This document shows, piece by piece, positions 45,371-55,760 of a stretch of DNA of 64,000 bases (within the stretch, counting starts at the first letter, position 1; each line of letters opens with the position of its first letter). Under the pieces are notes generated by a model. That model did not search any database. It was given only the letters and a program-made list of their open reading frames with translations, and was not told where the DNA came from. Both the position numbers and the translations under genes were made by a program. The DNA lies in NCBI RefSeq assembly GCF_000315625.1, contig NW_005434667.1:922438-986437 (forward strand), read 5' to 3'. The stretch is from Guillardia theta CCMP2712. Taxonomy: Eukaryota; Cryptophyceae; Pyrenomonadales; Geminigeraceae.

Positions 45371-48300
45371 ATGTCGTCGCACTCCCGTGAGTTCATGGAC
45401 CTTGTCCGAGCGATCGGAGACTGCAAGTCCAAGCAAGAAGAGGACAACATCATCCTCAAAGAGGTGGTGACTCTCAGGCAGCGGTTGACAGAGCGCGATT
45501 CACAGCAGAAGATGAGGGAGATGTGCATGAGAATGATGTACTGCGAGATGCTTGGCCACCGCGTAGAGTTCGGGTACATCCATGCTGTGAACATGACGCA
45601 GCGGACATCTCTCTCGGAGAAGAGAACCGGCTACCTCTCGGCGTCTCTCTTCTTGGATTCTGATAGCGAGCTGCTCATCCTCCTGGTCAACACGATTCAA
45701 AGGGACCTCAAGAGTCAAAACCCTTGGGAAATCTGCGCAGCTCTGAGCGCCGTCACTCGACTGATCGGGATCGACACGATCCCAGCTGTGCTCAAGCTCG
45801 TCAAGGACTGCATGTCCCACAAGGAGGCTCATGTGCGCAAGAAAGCGATCATGGCCTTGCACAGATTCTTGGAGATATCTCCTTCAGCCGTCGAGGACTG
45901 CATCGACGTCTTCAAGAGGTCTCTCAGTGATAGAGATCCGTCCGTGATGGGCGCTGGTCTTTGCGGCCTGTTGGACCTGGCGAAGAAAAATCCGGCGGGA
46001 TATACCTCGATCGTACCATCGCTGGTTGTCATATTGAAGCAGATTGTAGAGCACAGGCTTCCGAGGGACTATGATTATCATCGCATGCCTGCTCCTTGGC
46101 TGCAAACGAAGATTCTCAAGCTGCTAGCAGTTCTTGGTCATGCAAACCAGAAGGTCTCGGAAGAGATGTACGAAGTGCTAAGAGAAACGATGGCGAGAGC
46201 CGATCTCAAAACTACTATAGGGTACGCTGTCATCTTCGAGTGTATCAAGACAATCACCAAGATTTATCCGCAACCTCAGTTGCTCGCTCTTGCAGCAGAG
46301 AATACTTCGCTCTTCATCTCCAGCGAGAACAGGAATCTTCGGTACATCGGGGTGGATGCCTTGTCAGCCATAGTGCAAGTCAACATGGACTATGCCAAAC
46401 AGCATCAGATGGTTGTGATTGAGTGCCTGGAAGACAATGATATCACTCTCAAGTACAAGACCTTGGATCTGCTCTTCCGTATGACCAACTCTGCAAACGT
46501 GGAGGTAGTGGTGTCAAGGATGACCAACTTCCTCAAGGCAACATCAGATGACTTCTTGATCAAAGATCTTGTCTCGAAAATCATCGCCCTTGCTGAGAAG
46601 TATGCACCCTCGAACGAGTGGTACATTCAGACCATGAACACTGTCTTCGAGCAAGGAGGAGATCTCGTTCCAGCCGAGGTCGCTCACAACTTGATGCGAC
46701 TGGTTGCAGAGGGCCCGTCAGGCAGCGAGGAACAGGATAACGAACTGAGAAGATACGCGACGAAGAGTTATTTCAAGCTCCTTCCCAAGCAGAACACGTC
46801 AGACAGGCTGATTCAAGTTGGCTCCTGGTCGTTGGGTGAGTACGCGTACCTTCTTTCTCCGGAGATCACATTGAATGCTGTTGTGGACATGATGTGCGAT
46901 CTGCTGCAAAGAAACTACTATCAAGACAGGAACACCAAGAGCTACATCGTGTCTGCCATTACCAAACTCGTTTCTCAGATGTCCGAGGGATGCCCGGAGA
47001 GCACCCGAGCCTTGATCGAGTCGTACACCCGAGCAAGAGATCCTGGCTTGCAGCAGCGAAGTCTGGAGCTGATGCAGCTGATGAAGAGTCCTGAGTTCAT
47101 GCGACGAGTCCTTCCAGTCGATGCAAGCTGTGAAGACATCGAGGTTGAGGAAGGGCTTCCCTTCCTGGACTCGTTCGTTCAAGCTGCTGTCATATCGGGA
47201 GCCAGCAAGTACATGAGCGAGGCTGAACGTCGAAGAGCGTTTGGTACGCATGAGAAGACGGCCGTACAGCAGCACGCAGAGTCAAAGTTGAGGTTCGATG
47301 CCTACGAGAAGCCTCAAGTTCCGTCTGCCCCCCGTCTGCCCTCTGCAACCACCGTGACACAGCCTGTCCAACAGAGCCCCGTCATGCAGGCAGCTGAGAC
47401 ACCGCAAAGTGTTGACATGAACGCCCTCTTTGCTGGTCTCAGCTCGCAATCTTCAGTTCAGAGCTTGCAAGCTGCCCCTGCTGCTCCACCTTCTCAACCC
47501 CCGAGCTCCACCCCGATGATGAATCTAGACCTCAGCTTGTCCGGCGAGGAAAAGCAGAGCGAACCAGCCTTGAATCTCTTGGGGAGGAAGGATGGAGGCA
47601 AGTGGGGATCGGGAGGATACTCTAAGGCCAATCCTGCCATGGCTCCCTCGTTTGCGCCCAGCAGCACCCCAGCAAACGACATCGCGAACAGACTTCACTC
47701 GATCTCAGCATCCGCTACTCTGCCTCCAGCCGCTGCTGTAAGGAAGGAGCCAGCGGTAGACACTCACAAGCAGCAGCTCGCAGCGTCGATCTTCGGTGGT
47801 CTGACTGAGGATCCTGCGCCGCGGGGGGAGAATCGAAGTGAGAAGAGTGCGAGGAGTTGCAGCAGAGAGATGACACTTTCTTGACAGGTGAGAACATGCT
47901 GAGCGATCTGCCCGACACGTCGAAGGATGCAGAGATCGCGCGCAGGCTGCAGCGGGAAGGATCCGACTTCCTGAGGATGTCAGAAATCATGAAAGAAGCC
48001 CCTCCGCAAGCCAAGAACGAGCTGCTAGACATTTTCTCGTCGGGGTCGAAGCCGGAGGTTGTGAATGCTGGGAAGCAGACTCAGGCGCTGGACAACATCT
48101 TCTCAACCCCGAGTGTGTCAAAGGAAGTCGATTTGCTCTCAATGCCGGCACAGAGCAGCGACTTGCTAGGGCCCGATCTGATCTCCACTGCTCCCACGTC
48201 GCACGTGGACGCCACGAGCATTTACGGCGATGTCTCTCAGACTCTCAGCAGCATCTACAGCAGCAACCAGCCGGCAAGCATCTATGCTGCAAGCCCACCT

Positions 48301-50186
48301 GTTGCTGACCTTCTCTCTGGTCCTCCTCCTTCCAAGCCGAGCATGTTCGACGGCCTGAGCACGCAGCCATCTGTTGCCCCATCGCTACCTGCTGCCAATC
48401 AAACCAGCTCCTCCTCCATCTACAGCTCGAACTTGATGGGCCCTCCCACTACCACTGCCCCCTCCTCCTCTGGTCTGTTCGGTCAGATGACGCTGGCAGA
48501 AAGCAGCACAAGAGCTCCAGCGAAGGAGATCAACAAGGCTCCGTCCAATGCTCCTCAATCAGGACCCTTCGACGATATTCTTGTATCCAAAGCCTCGCAG
48601 CCGAAAGTGAAGACGACGGTGACGCCCAAGACTTCTCCTCCTCCTTCTCTTCTCTTGCAGATGGGGTTGCCGAGTGACTCCTACCTCTCCTCGATCCATC
48701 GAAGCTCCTCTGGTTAGATCCAATACCTCCTCCTCCTTCTCCTCCTCCTCCTCCTCTTCCTCCTCCTCCTCCTCCTCTCCACACCCCTTCCATGTCCCTC
48801 TTGTGCTTCATCTGACCTGCTGCAGGCCTGGAAGTGAAGGCAATCTCCAAGTCAACGGGCGACAACCACGTCCTTCTGCTGACTCACTTCTGCAACCTCG
48901 GGGATGAAGATCTCAACGTGAGTAGCGCAGGAGCTCTCGGCAGCCCCTCCTGACCTCCCCGGCAGGTCGACGTCGCCTACCTCATCCCCAGCGGCCTCCA
49001 CTGCTCATATGGAGGAGACCCGTAAGGCTGCGCTGCTGACTTCACCTCGTCCTCACCTGTCAAACTTTCAGGTATCCTGCGATCACAGGAGACGTGGCGA
49101 CGCTGCCGATGCTCAAGTACGGTGCCGCGGCATCGCATCTCATAACCGTGATGGAGACACCAAAGACGGCAGATCCGAAGAATTTGGAGGTGAGGACAAG
49201 ATGGAGGAAAGGAAGGCAGAGGACTGAGACGGGGACTGCACGACGAGTGAGCAGGAGGAGGACGAAGTGACGACAAGAGAGGAGGAGGAGGAGGAAGGGG
49301 AAGGGAGAGGATGAGATTGAGGATGGTTACAATAATCTGATTGCTTTCCTTCAGATTGGCTTTAAGTTGAAGATAAGCAAGAATGGTGTGCCCGAGGAAG
49401 AGATTGTCCAGGTAACTTGATTTCGAACACTCTTGCACGCTCATCTGCTCGTCTGCTCTCCTCCTGCTCGCTCGTTGTCCCCCCCCCCCCCAACCCCTCC
49501 TTCCCCCTCCTCTTCCGCCCCTCCTTTGACTCATGTCCCTGCTCTAAGGTTCCAATCAACTTGTTCTCCTACGCCTTGTTCCTCCAGCCCAAGGTAAGGA
49601 CGGAGGGCTCGAGGAGGCAGCTCAAGTGTTGCTGCAGGTCATGTCCGAGCAAGAGTTCGGTGCCAGCTGGGCTCCACACAGGTTCTTGCTGGTGAAGAGC
49701 TGGGCTGGACTGACGTGATGGGCAGCTGCGAGCGGAAGTTCGACGGCGTGTTTCCTTCCATCAGCTCTCCGACCGTATTCGAAGAGCGAGTCCAAGCTCT
49801 TCTCAACGCCAAGGTGAGTGCGAGGAGGAAATAAAGGAGGGAGGAGGGAGGAGGGAGGAGGGAGGAGGGAGGAGGGAGGAGGGAGGAGGGAGGAGGGAGG
49901 AGGGAGGAGGGAGGAGGGAGGAGGGAGGAGTTGAGAGCACGAGTCGGTGGGTTTCTCACTCTACAAACTTCAGGTGGTCAAGATAATCGGCAATGAGATC
50001 ATCAGCTGCGTTCAGCACTCGCTCTACGGCCTCTGCCTGATCCATGCGCGGCTAGGTGAAGCTTGTGGACTCTCCTCTCGTCATGACCTTCCTGCAGCCA
50101 ACGGCAAAGTCTTCTTCATCCTCCGATCGACTGACATGTGGTACACCAACGTGATCGTCGACTTGATTGCCAAGTTCCTCCAGTAG
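45371..50186 (+). CDS. AP4E1: AP-4 complex subunit epsilon (adaptin)
   Basis: This is the large subunit of the AP-4 adaptor for clathrin-independent sorting at the trans-Golgi network. From ATG 45371 the trunk begins SSHSREFMDLVRAIGDCKSK and continues KMREMCMRMMYCEMLGHRVE, GYIHAVNMTQ, VRKKAIMALHRF and YDYHRMPAPWLQTKILKLLA, the last being the epsilon signature. Armadillo-type helices run to about residue 620. A Pro/Ser/Gln-rich hinge spans exons on both sides of a 50-nt intron (47838-47887). The ear is built from small exons: GLEVKAISKSTGDNHVLLLT, VDVAYLIPSGLHCSYGG, GFKLKISKNGVPEEEIVQ, VMSEQEFGASWAPHRFLLVK, VVKIIGNEIISCVQHSLYG and FFILRSTDMWYTNVIVDLIA. The stop is at 50186. The gene looks intact. 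Confidence 0.95.
48728..48782. repeat. TCC microsatellite in an AP-4 epsilon intron
   Basis: A CCTCCT/TCC run of about 50 bp between a GTTAGATCC donor and the CCTGCTGCAG acceptor that begins the ear domain. It extends the polypyrimidine tract. Confidence 0.85.
49834..49930. repeat. GGAGGGA heptamer array in an AP-4 epsilon intron
   Basis: About 13 tandem copies of the 7-mer GGAGGGA between exons of the appendage domain. G-triplets every seven bases on the sense strand could form G-quadruplexes in DNA or pre-mRNA. Confidence 0.9.
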
Positions 50187-50294
50187 CTAGAGGACACGAC
50201 AGCTCGCATCGACCCATCTTCCCTTCCTGTAAACACTGCTCGCGGATTGCACTCTAGACCTCCTCCTCCTCCTCCTCGTCCCACTGCGCGAGTG

Positions 50295-51355
50295 TCAGGC
50301 GGGAAGCAAGTGGGAAGGGTTCATTCTCACATTCATGAACGGGTTCCCCTTGCCCCAGTCCTCGTCGTCCAGCCCCATATCGAAGGAGCTGACGGGGGAA
50401 GTCGACTGAGAGTTGGGAGTCACCAGATCCTCTAGAGGGACGAGCTCGCCGTTCTCTGAGAGAACAGGGTCAGACTAAGAGATCCGCTGTAGCGCATCTT
50501 ACGCCAATGCTCCTCGAGGTCGTAGAATTCCCTCGCAGCAGCTGTCATGATGTTGACAATGACCTGGCGCAGCCATGAGAATCGATCCCTCTGCCAGCCA
50601 CAACAGACCTCCCCGTAGTCGAGGAGGATCCACCCGCTGTCTGGGTTCCCTTGCCACTTGATCTCTCTGCCGTACTTTTCGTTCATGATGTCCTCCACCT
50701 GCATCACAGGCTCAGCAACCAGTCACTCCATGCTCAACCGTGGGGCCCTTACGTTAGCAGCGATAGCCTGGAGCATGGGTCGAGAGCTTCCCTGGCAGTT
50801 GATGAAGAACTCCGTCGAGTAGGTCAGATGAGACACCCTTGCAGCCCAGATCGACTCCGCCTGATAGTCAGGCAGAGATTAGCTCGACCTCGTTACATCC
50901 CGTGCATCGGGCTTCATCGCTTTGTTCACTTTGCTGCACTTTCTGGCCTTCAGACACTATCGGGCTATACCCTCTATCATCAGACGATTACCCCCCTCCC
51001 TCTCCCCCTTCCTCATCTTTGCAGAATTTCTCTCCTCAACCTCTCAGTCGTTCCCTTGTCTCACCTTCCTTTCATCCATCGCTCGAATGATATCTTGCAC
51101 AAGGGGAAGGGATGGATCTTCAGCCAGCGGTCCTTCAGGTGCTCGCTTGGAGCTCACAGGTCCTGGTGTCGCAAGCTTGTATTGCTTGAAGGACGACGAC
51201 GAAGGCGCTGAGGAACAGATGACTGTCTGCCTCTTCGAGCTTGCTGGGTGCCTGCCAGCGGCACACACACGAGGTTTTGATGCTGGGCTACTGATGCGCA
51301 TGCTGCCCCGCAACATGAAGGCCTCTGCAGCACCAAGAGCGGCCACAACCATCAT
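50295..51355 (-). CDS. plastid-targeted ribosomal silencing factor RsfS (Iojap family)
   Basis: RsfS (DUF143/Iojap) binds ribosomal protein uL14 and blocks subunit joining in bacteria and organelles. ATG 51355 gives a short hydrophobic leader (MMVVAALGAAEA), then Phe and a basic, Ser-rich stretch (FMLRGSMRISSPASKPR), the pattern of a complex-plastid presequence. Later exons give LPLVQDIIRAMDERK, LTYSTEFFINCQGSSRPMLQ, VEDIMNEKYGREIKWQG and SGWILLDYGEV, joined in phase to IVNIMTAAAREFYDLEEHW. The end is a Ser/Asp-rich tail (LVPLEDLVTPNSQSTSPVSS) to the TGA at 50295. The family core is complete, so a role in plastid translation is likely. It is convergent with AP-4 epsilon, with only about 108 bp between stops. 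The extreme N-terminus could include another exon. Confidence 0.87.
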
Positions 51356-51679
51356 CACCTGCGTTGAAGACCAACGTCAACTCGAGAGAAACAACACCAT
51401 TTCTGTCCCTTCTAGGCGACTGTGATGATCTTATGTTCGGAAGCCACACTAGAGCAAGAATTGCATGAAGGTCTTACTTCTCACATTCCAGTCTTGTTTC
51501 TATTCTGTAACAATAGTGTTGTTCTCATGAGCTCTTCTCAATATCTAGAATGCATAGCTCCCTGAATTCATTCCGTTGTCTATCACCTCCCTCTCTACTC
51601 TTTGCAGGTGAATTTTTCTGTGTCATCTTTCTTCTCCCCGCCCCCTCTTCCTCCTCCCTTTTCATTTCATCTATCTCCT

Positions 51680-51751
51680 TCTCCTCCTCCTCCTCCTCCT
51701 CCTCCTCCTCCTCCTCCTCCTCCTCCTCCTCCTCCTCCTCCTCCTCCTCCC
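51680..51751. repeat. TCC trinucleotide microsatellite
   Basis: About 24 perfect TCC units. Poly-Ser, poly-Pro and poly-Glu frames on the two strands are artefacts. Confidence 0.95.
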
Positions 51752-51809
51752 TCACCTTCGCCATTCTTGTCGGGTGCATGTCCATATCGGCCCCCGGTAT
51801 TTGAGACCG

Positions 51810-52385
51810 TCCAGGACCACCCTACCCCTGTTCCAACTCTTGTGCATCACGTTAGAGATATCTATGACCCCCCTTTTTTCCTTCACAGACCCGGTTTGAC
51901 CACATGTGAAGAATACCCCACCTATGCTGCGACCCCCCATCGGTCATGACTACCCCCTTAACTGCATGTGGACCCAGGACAGAACTACTACCCCGTCTTT
52001 TCATTATCAATCACACCGGTATTGGAGGATGAGTCATTACCCACCATGAATATACCCCTACGGTATCAGATTCATCAGTACCTCCCTTTTCTGCTTTGTG
52101 TACCCACCACTATGTAGTTAATCGTATTACCCTAATGTTGATGTACCCATGATTTATCTACCCCTACCCCCAAAGTAATTCATGGAATGAACGAGGGATG
52201 GTATACCGACCCAGGTTGAAGAAATGGGGTACGATACCAATAAATGGGGTGTACTTAATGAAGGGGTACTTTTTTCAGTGGATATGGTGGGTATGTCACA
52301 TAGAAAATGGGGGTATAGTTGTGAAATGCACGGGTGAATACAGGAGTAATAGGGTACATGATTCTCGGGGTGGGTGGCATAAGTG
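51810..52385. repeat. strand-switching C/G intergenic island
   Basis: From 51810 to about 52165 the plus strand is full of TACCCC, ACCCCTAC, TACCCACC and CTACCCCTACCCCC words. From about 52195 to 52385 it is instead full of GGGGTAC, GGGGTGTAC, GGGTATG and GGGGTGGGTGG words. The change occurs within about 30 bases around 52165-52195. It is the clearest example of the pattern in this window. Confidence 0.7.
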
Positions 52386-52624
52386 TGGAGGTGCTATGGC
52401 GCCTCGGTGGAAACTTTGAGGACGGAAAGAGGAGAGGAGGAGAGGAGGAGAGGAGAGGAGGAGAAGAGAGGGCTCATAGTCAGAGCTGAACAGCAAGAAG
52501 AGACAACCAGGACGAGGATTTTCAAGTGATAGAGCATAAGGATCCATCCTTGTACCTCGAAGCGGAAGAACTTTCGCTGAAGTGAGGCTAGGTTGGCGAA
52601 TCAAGCCCTGAAGGACTAGACAGC

Positions 52625-55481
52625 ATGGCCACGATGACAGACCACCTGAAGAAGATCTCCCTCGATGCGGAGGCCGTTGTTTCAGCGACTCTTGCACTGT
52701 CAAGAAGGGGCAGGGAAGGTGATGGGACGGCGGTTACGTCGGAACCAACCAGGGCGATCACCCACAAGGATCAGGATCTTGTCCGAGAACTTGCAGCAGC
52801 TCAGGCGATTATTCGTGATCATGAAGCTAAGGTCGGTGAATGGAAGAAGAAAGTCGAGGACGCAGAAGAGGCACAGAAGGTGGCCGGCATTTCCTTCCAG
52901 AAGATGCGCAAAGACTCGGAGATCTTTCAGATTCAGTACAAGAAGATGGAAGCCGATCTTGAGGTGATGAAGGCAGAGAAGTTGGCAGCAGAGCAGAAAG
53001 CAGAAGATGCTGAGAAGGGGCACGGGCTTCGGGAGCAAGTTGACTCACTGAGGGCAGAATTGAAAGTAGCCAAGGAGCAGCTGAAGGAAGTGGTCCCTGC
53101 CAGCCAACATGACATTGTGGTGGGCGAATTGAAGCAAGTGAAGGAAAAGCTGACGGAAACCGAGAACGAGTTAACACAGGTAGGTTTCTTTTCATGAAGC
53201 ACAGATAGTTTTTGAAGACTTCACTTGAATAGGCCAAGCAAAAAGTTAATGCGCTTACAGCTGAGAAGGAAGATCTGGATAGGAAATTTGGCTTGGTATT
53301 TCACCTGATCCGTTGCATGTATTCCTAATAATATTTAAAACAAGGTCAGAGAAACAGGGAAAAAGCTTGAAGAACAGAATAAGAAGCGAAAAGAACAAAA
53401 TCAAGCCCTTTTGAAGGAGAAGGACAAGTCAGTATAGCAGTGTTGTAGTTATTCTGGTGTTGATTTGCATTCGCAGCCTGCAACAGGAGTTGAATGTCCT
53501 GAAAGCTCGTCCAGACTCAGCTGTGAGGGTTGAGGGAGGTGCAGAAGCTTCTTCTAGTGAAGTCGAATCCCTCAAGGCTCAAATCTCTCAGTTGCAAGTG
53601 AGGAACCACAACTGCTGTGAAGGATGAGGTTGACTGACCAAATGGACTAGGCTGAGCTTCAACAAGAGCAGTCCAAGCAACCTGGTACTGCAGAACCATC
53701 GAGTATTGAGATCGAAAAGATCAAGGAGGTTGGTCAAGCCTGTTGTATTTGAGCCGGTATTGAGTGATGAACAGACTTTTAAGCAAGATGAAAAGCGACT
53801 TCAAGAGGTATGCAATTGTGTTTTTCAAATTGTTCATACATGCTAAAGCAAGTGTATGAAACAGGAAATTCAAAGTTTAAAGCAGAAGCTTGAAGACGAG
53901 AAGCAGAATTACAACAAGGTTTTCCTGCGATCTCCCTACCTTGCGCATTCATTCCGCTTTCGTAGGCGAAGAATCTTGCGCATACCTTGACACAAAAATT
54001 GAAGAAATTTCAAACTCCTGCGGCAAAACCAGATCAAGAGAAAAAAGCAGAATTGGTCACTGAAGTTGTTGCTGCCCAACCTCCGGCAGTGAATGCCGCA
54101 AAGGTAACAAGCAAGTTCTTGTTGTAGGCCGAGTTTGACAGCTTGCAAGGATCCTGTTCAACCCGCCGCCCCTTCAAGCTCTACAACACCAGCTCCTCCA
54201 CCGGCTGAGGTCCAGTATTACACCTGCTGCAACTCACCTGAACTCCCCGCAGACTACCATTGTTGGAACTGTGAAGGTTGGTACTGCTGCTGCTCCAGTG
54301 ACGAAACCAACTCCACAGGGAGCACAGGTACATCTGATTGGCATATTTGAAATTGTTTTGTGAGTCTTGACTTGCTTCAAGATTGCAAAAATTCTCGGAA
54401 TGGGCAACAAACAACCTGGACCAGGAGGGCAGGTGCAACAAATTGCTGATGGTATGGTCCTTTGGTTCCTAATACTTGCCGAGCAGGCCGGAAAGCAAGC
54501 TCCAGCTGGACAGGCGAAGGTGGGAGCGATTTCGAAGGTCAACGATGATTCTGCTTGCCAGAACAATCAGATGCAGGGACAGAAGAAGGCCCCCGGTCAA
54601 CACGCAGCTGTAAATTCTTTCTCGTTCCCTGCTATGAGGGACTTGATTGTTCCATACTGCCAGGCTGGTCAAACTCCGAAGCAGTCACCAGCAGCTCAAC
54701 AGGTGAACAAGCGCAAAGAGCGTCCTGTCGCTGTCACTGACTTCTGCGATAGGCCGGCGGCAGCCCAGGGAAAGTTCAGCTGAACAAGGTTTGAGCTCCG
54801 GTCAGCTCGTGAAGCAGTGGAATGATTCTTCATCTTCCTCAGGCTCCACCTGCTGCCACTGCTGCCAAGACGGCGAGCCCGCCCCAGCCTACAGATGCTC
54901 AGCCGCCCACTGCTGCCACTGGAGCAGCGAAGCCGCAGGCGGGAGGGGCACACGTGGCCTCGAGCGCGGAGAACCTTCTCCGTCAGAAGCTCCTGCAAGC
55001 ACAGCAGCAGAAGAAGAATGCCGTAAGTCGCCCACTAGTTGTCATGCTTCCACGACCAGCTCCTCTTCACTTTAGTCTTATCTCTCTCATCGATCTCTCG
55101 CCTCGCTCGCCTCTGATTGTTTCTTCCAGGCCGCTGCTACCGAAGCCAAACAAGATGCTGCCCCAGACGCAGCTGAAGGTTGTCATGTGATATGAGGGCG
55201 GAAGTGAAGTCTACTGACAACAGCTTAGCAACGGCTGGAAAGAGGCTGCGTTCGACCGTCGAGGTGAGCTCCACCTCCTCAGTTGGCCGTCAGCTGGGGT
55301 GTGACGAGGATCTCTGCAGGAGTCGGAGGCGAAAAGCGGAAACGAGGGCGACACGTACGTGCCATGCTGCCTCTCCTCTTTCGATCTCATTTTGACGAGC
55401 AGAGGCTCTGCTGGAGATACTCCGGGCGAGCAAGACGAGAGCAAGAGAGCGCGAAGGATCATTTCATTGAAGAAGAAATGA
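52625..55481 (+). CDS. coiled-coil protein with Pro/Ala/Gln-rich C-terminus
   Basis: ATG 52625 (MATMTDHLKKISLDAEAVVS) starts a long coiled coil: DLVRELAAAQAIIRDHEAKV, KAEDAEKGHGLREQVDSLRA and LKQVKEKLTETENELTQ. Further pieces come from many small exons (VNALTAEKEDLDRKFG, LEEQNKKRKEQNQALLKEKD, EIQSLKQKLEDEKQNYNK). The C-terminal part is Ala/Pro/Gln/Thr-rich, such as PAAPSSSTTPAPPPAEVQ and AENLLRQKLLQAQQQKKNA. A phase-consistent set of last exons ends with DESKRARRIISLKKK before the stop at 55481, resembling a nuclear localisation signal. An alternative stop lies at about 55193. The layout recalls TPR/Mlp-type nucleoporins, but it is much shorter and the assignment is speculative. Confidence 0.68.
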
Positions 55482-55525
55482 AAATTTCCATGGTGCTGGA
55501 AGAGCGCGGCTCGTCTCATTTCACT

Positions 55526-55713
55526 TCATTTTCCTTCCTCCTCCTGTCTCCCCACCAGCTTCTCCTCTTCCATCTCGTCGTTCTCTGTCTCACGCGTTCC
55601 CGGGGATGGCTGAGCTGGGACGAGGCACTCGTGATCTTCCGAGCTTGCTGCTGGTGGTCGGCGTGTCCTTCCTAAGGGCAGAGGAGGGACGAGAAATCTG
55701 CGACAAGCTCAGT

Positions 55714-55760
<47 letters not shown>

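Larger units (their letters stand above)
51356..52624. other. intergenic region with TCC array and long C/G island
   Basis: The 5' flank of RsfS, a TCC microsatellite (51680-51751), a long strand-switching island (51810-52385) and a purine-rich leader of the next gene. No gene is supported within it. Confidence 0.6.

Noticed and set aside
45500-45862. Minus-strand frame opposite AP-4 epsilon
   Set aside because: Antisense shadow of a strongly conserved exon.
51525-51949. Poly-Glu, poly-Ser and poly-Pro frames
   Set aside because: Encoded by the TCC array.
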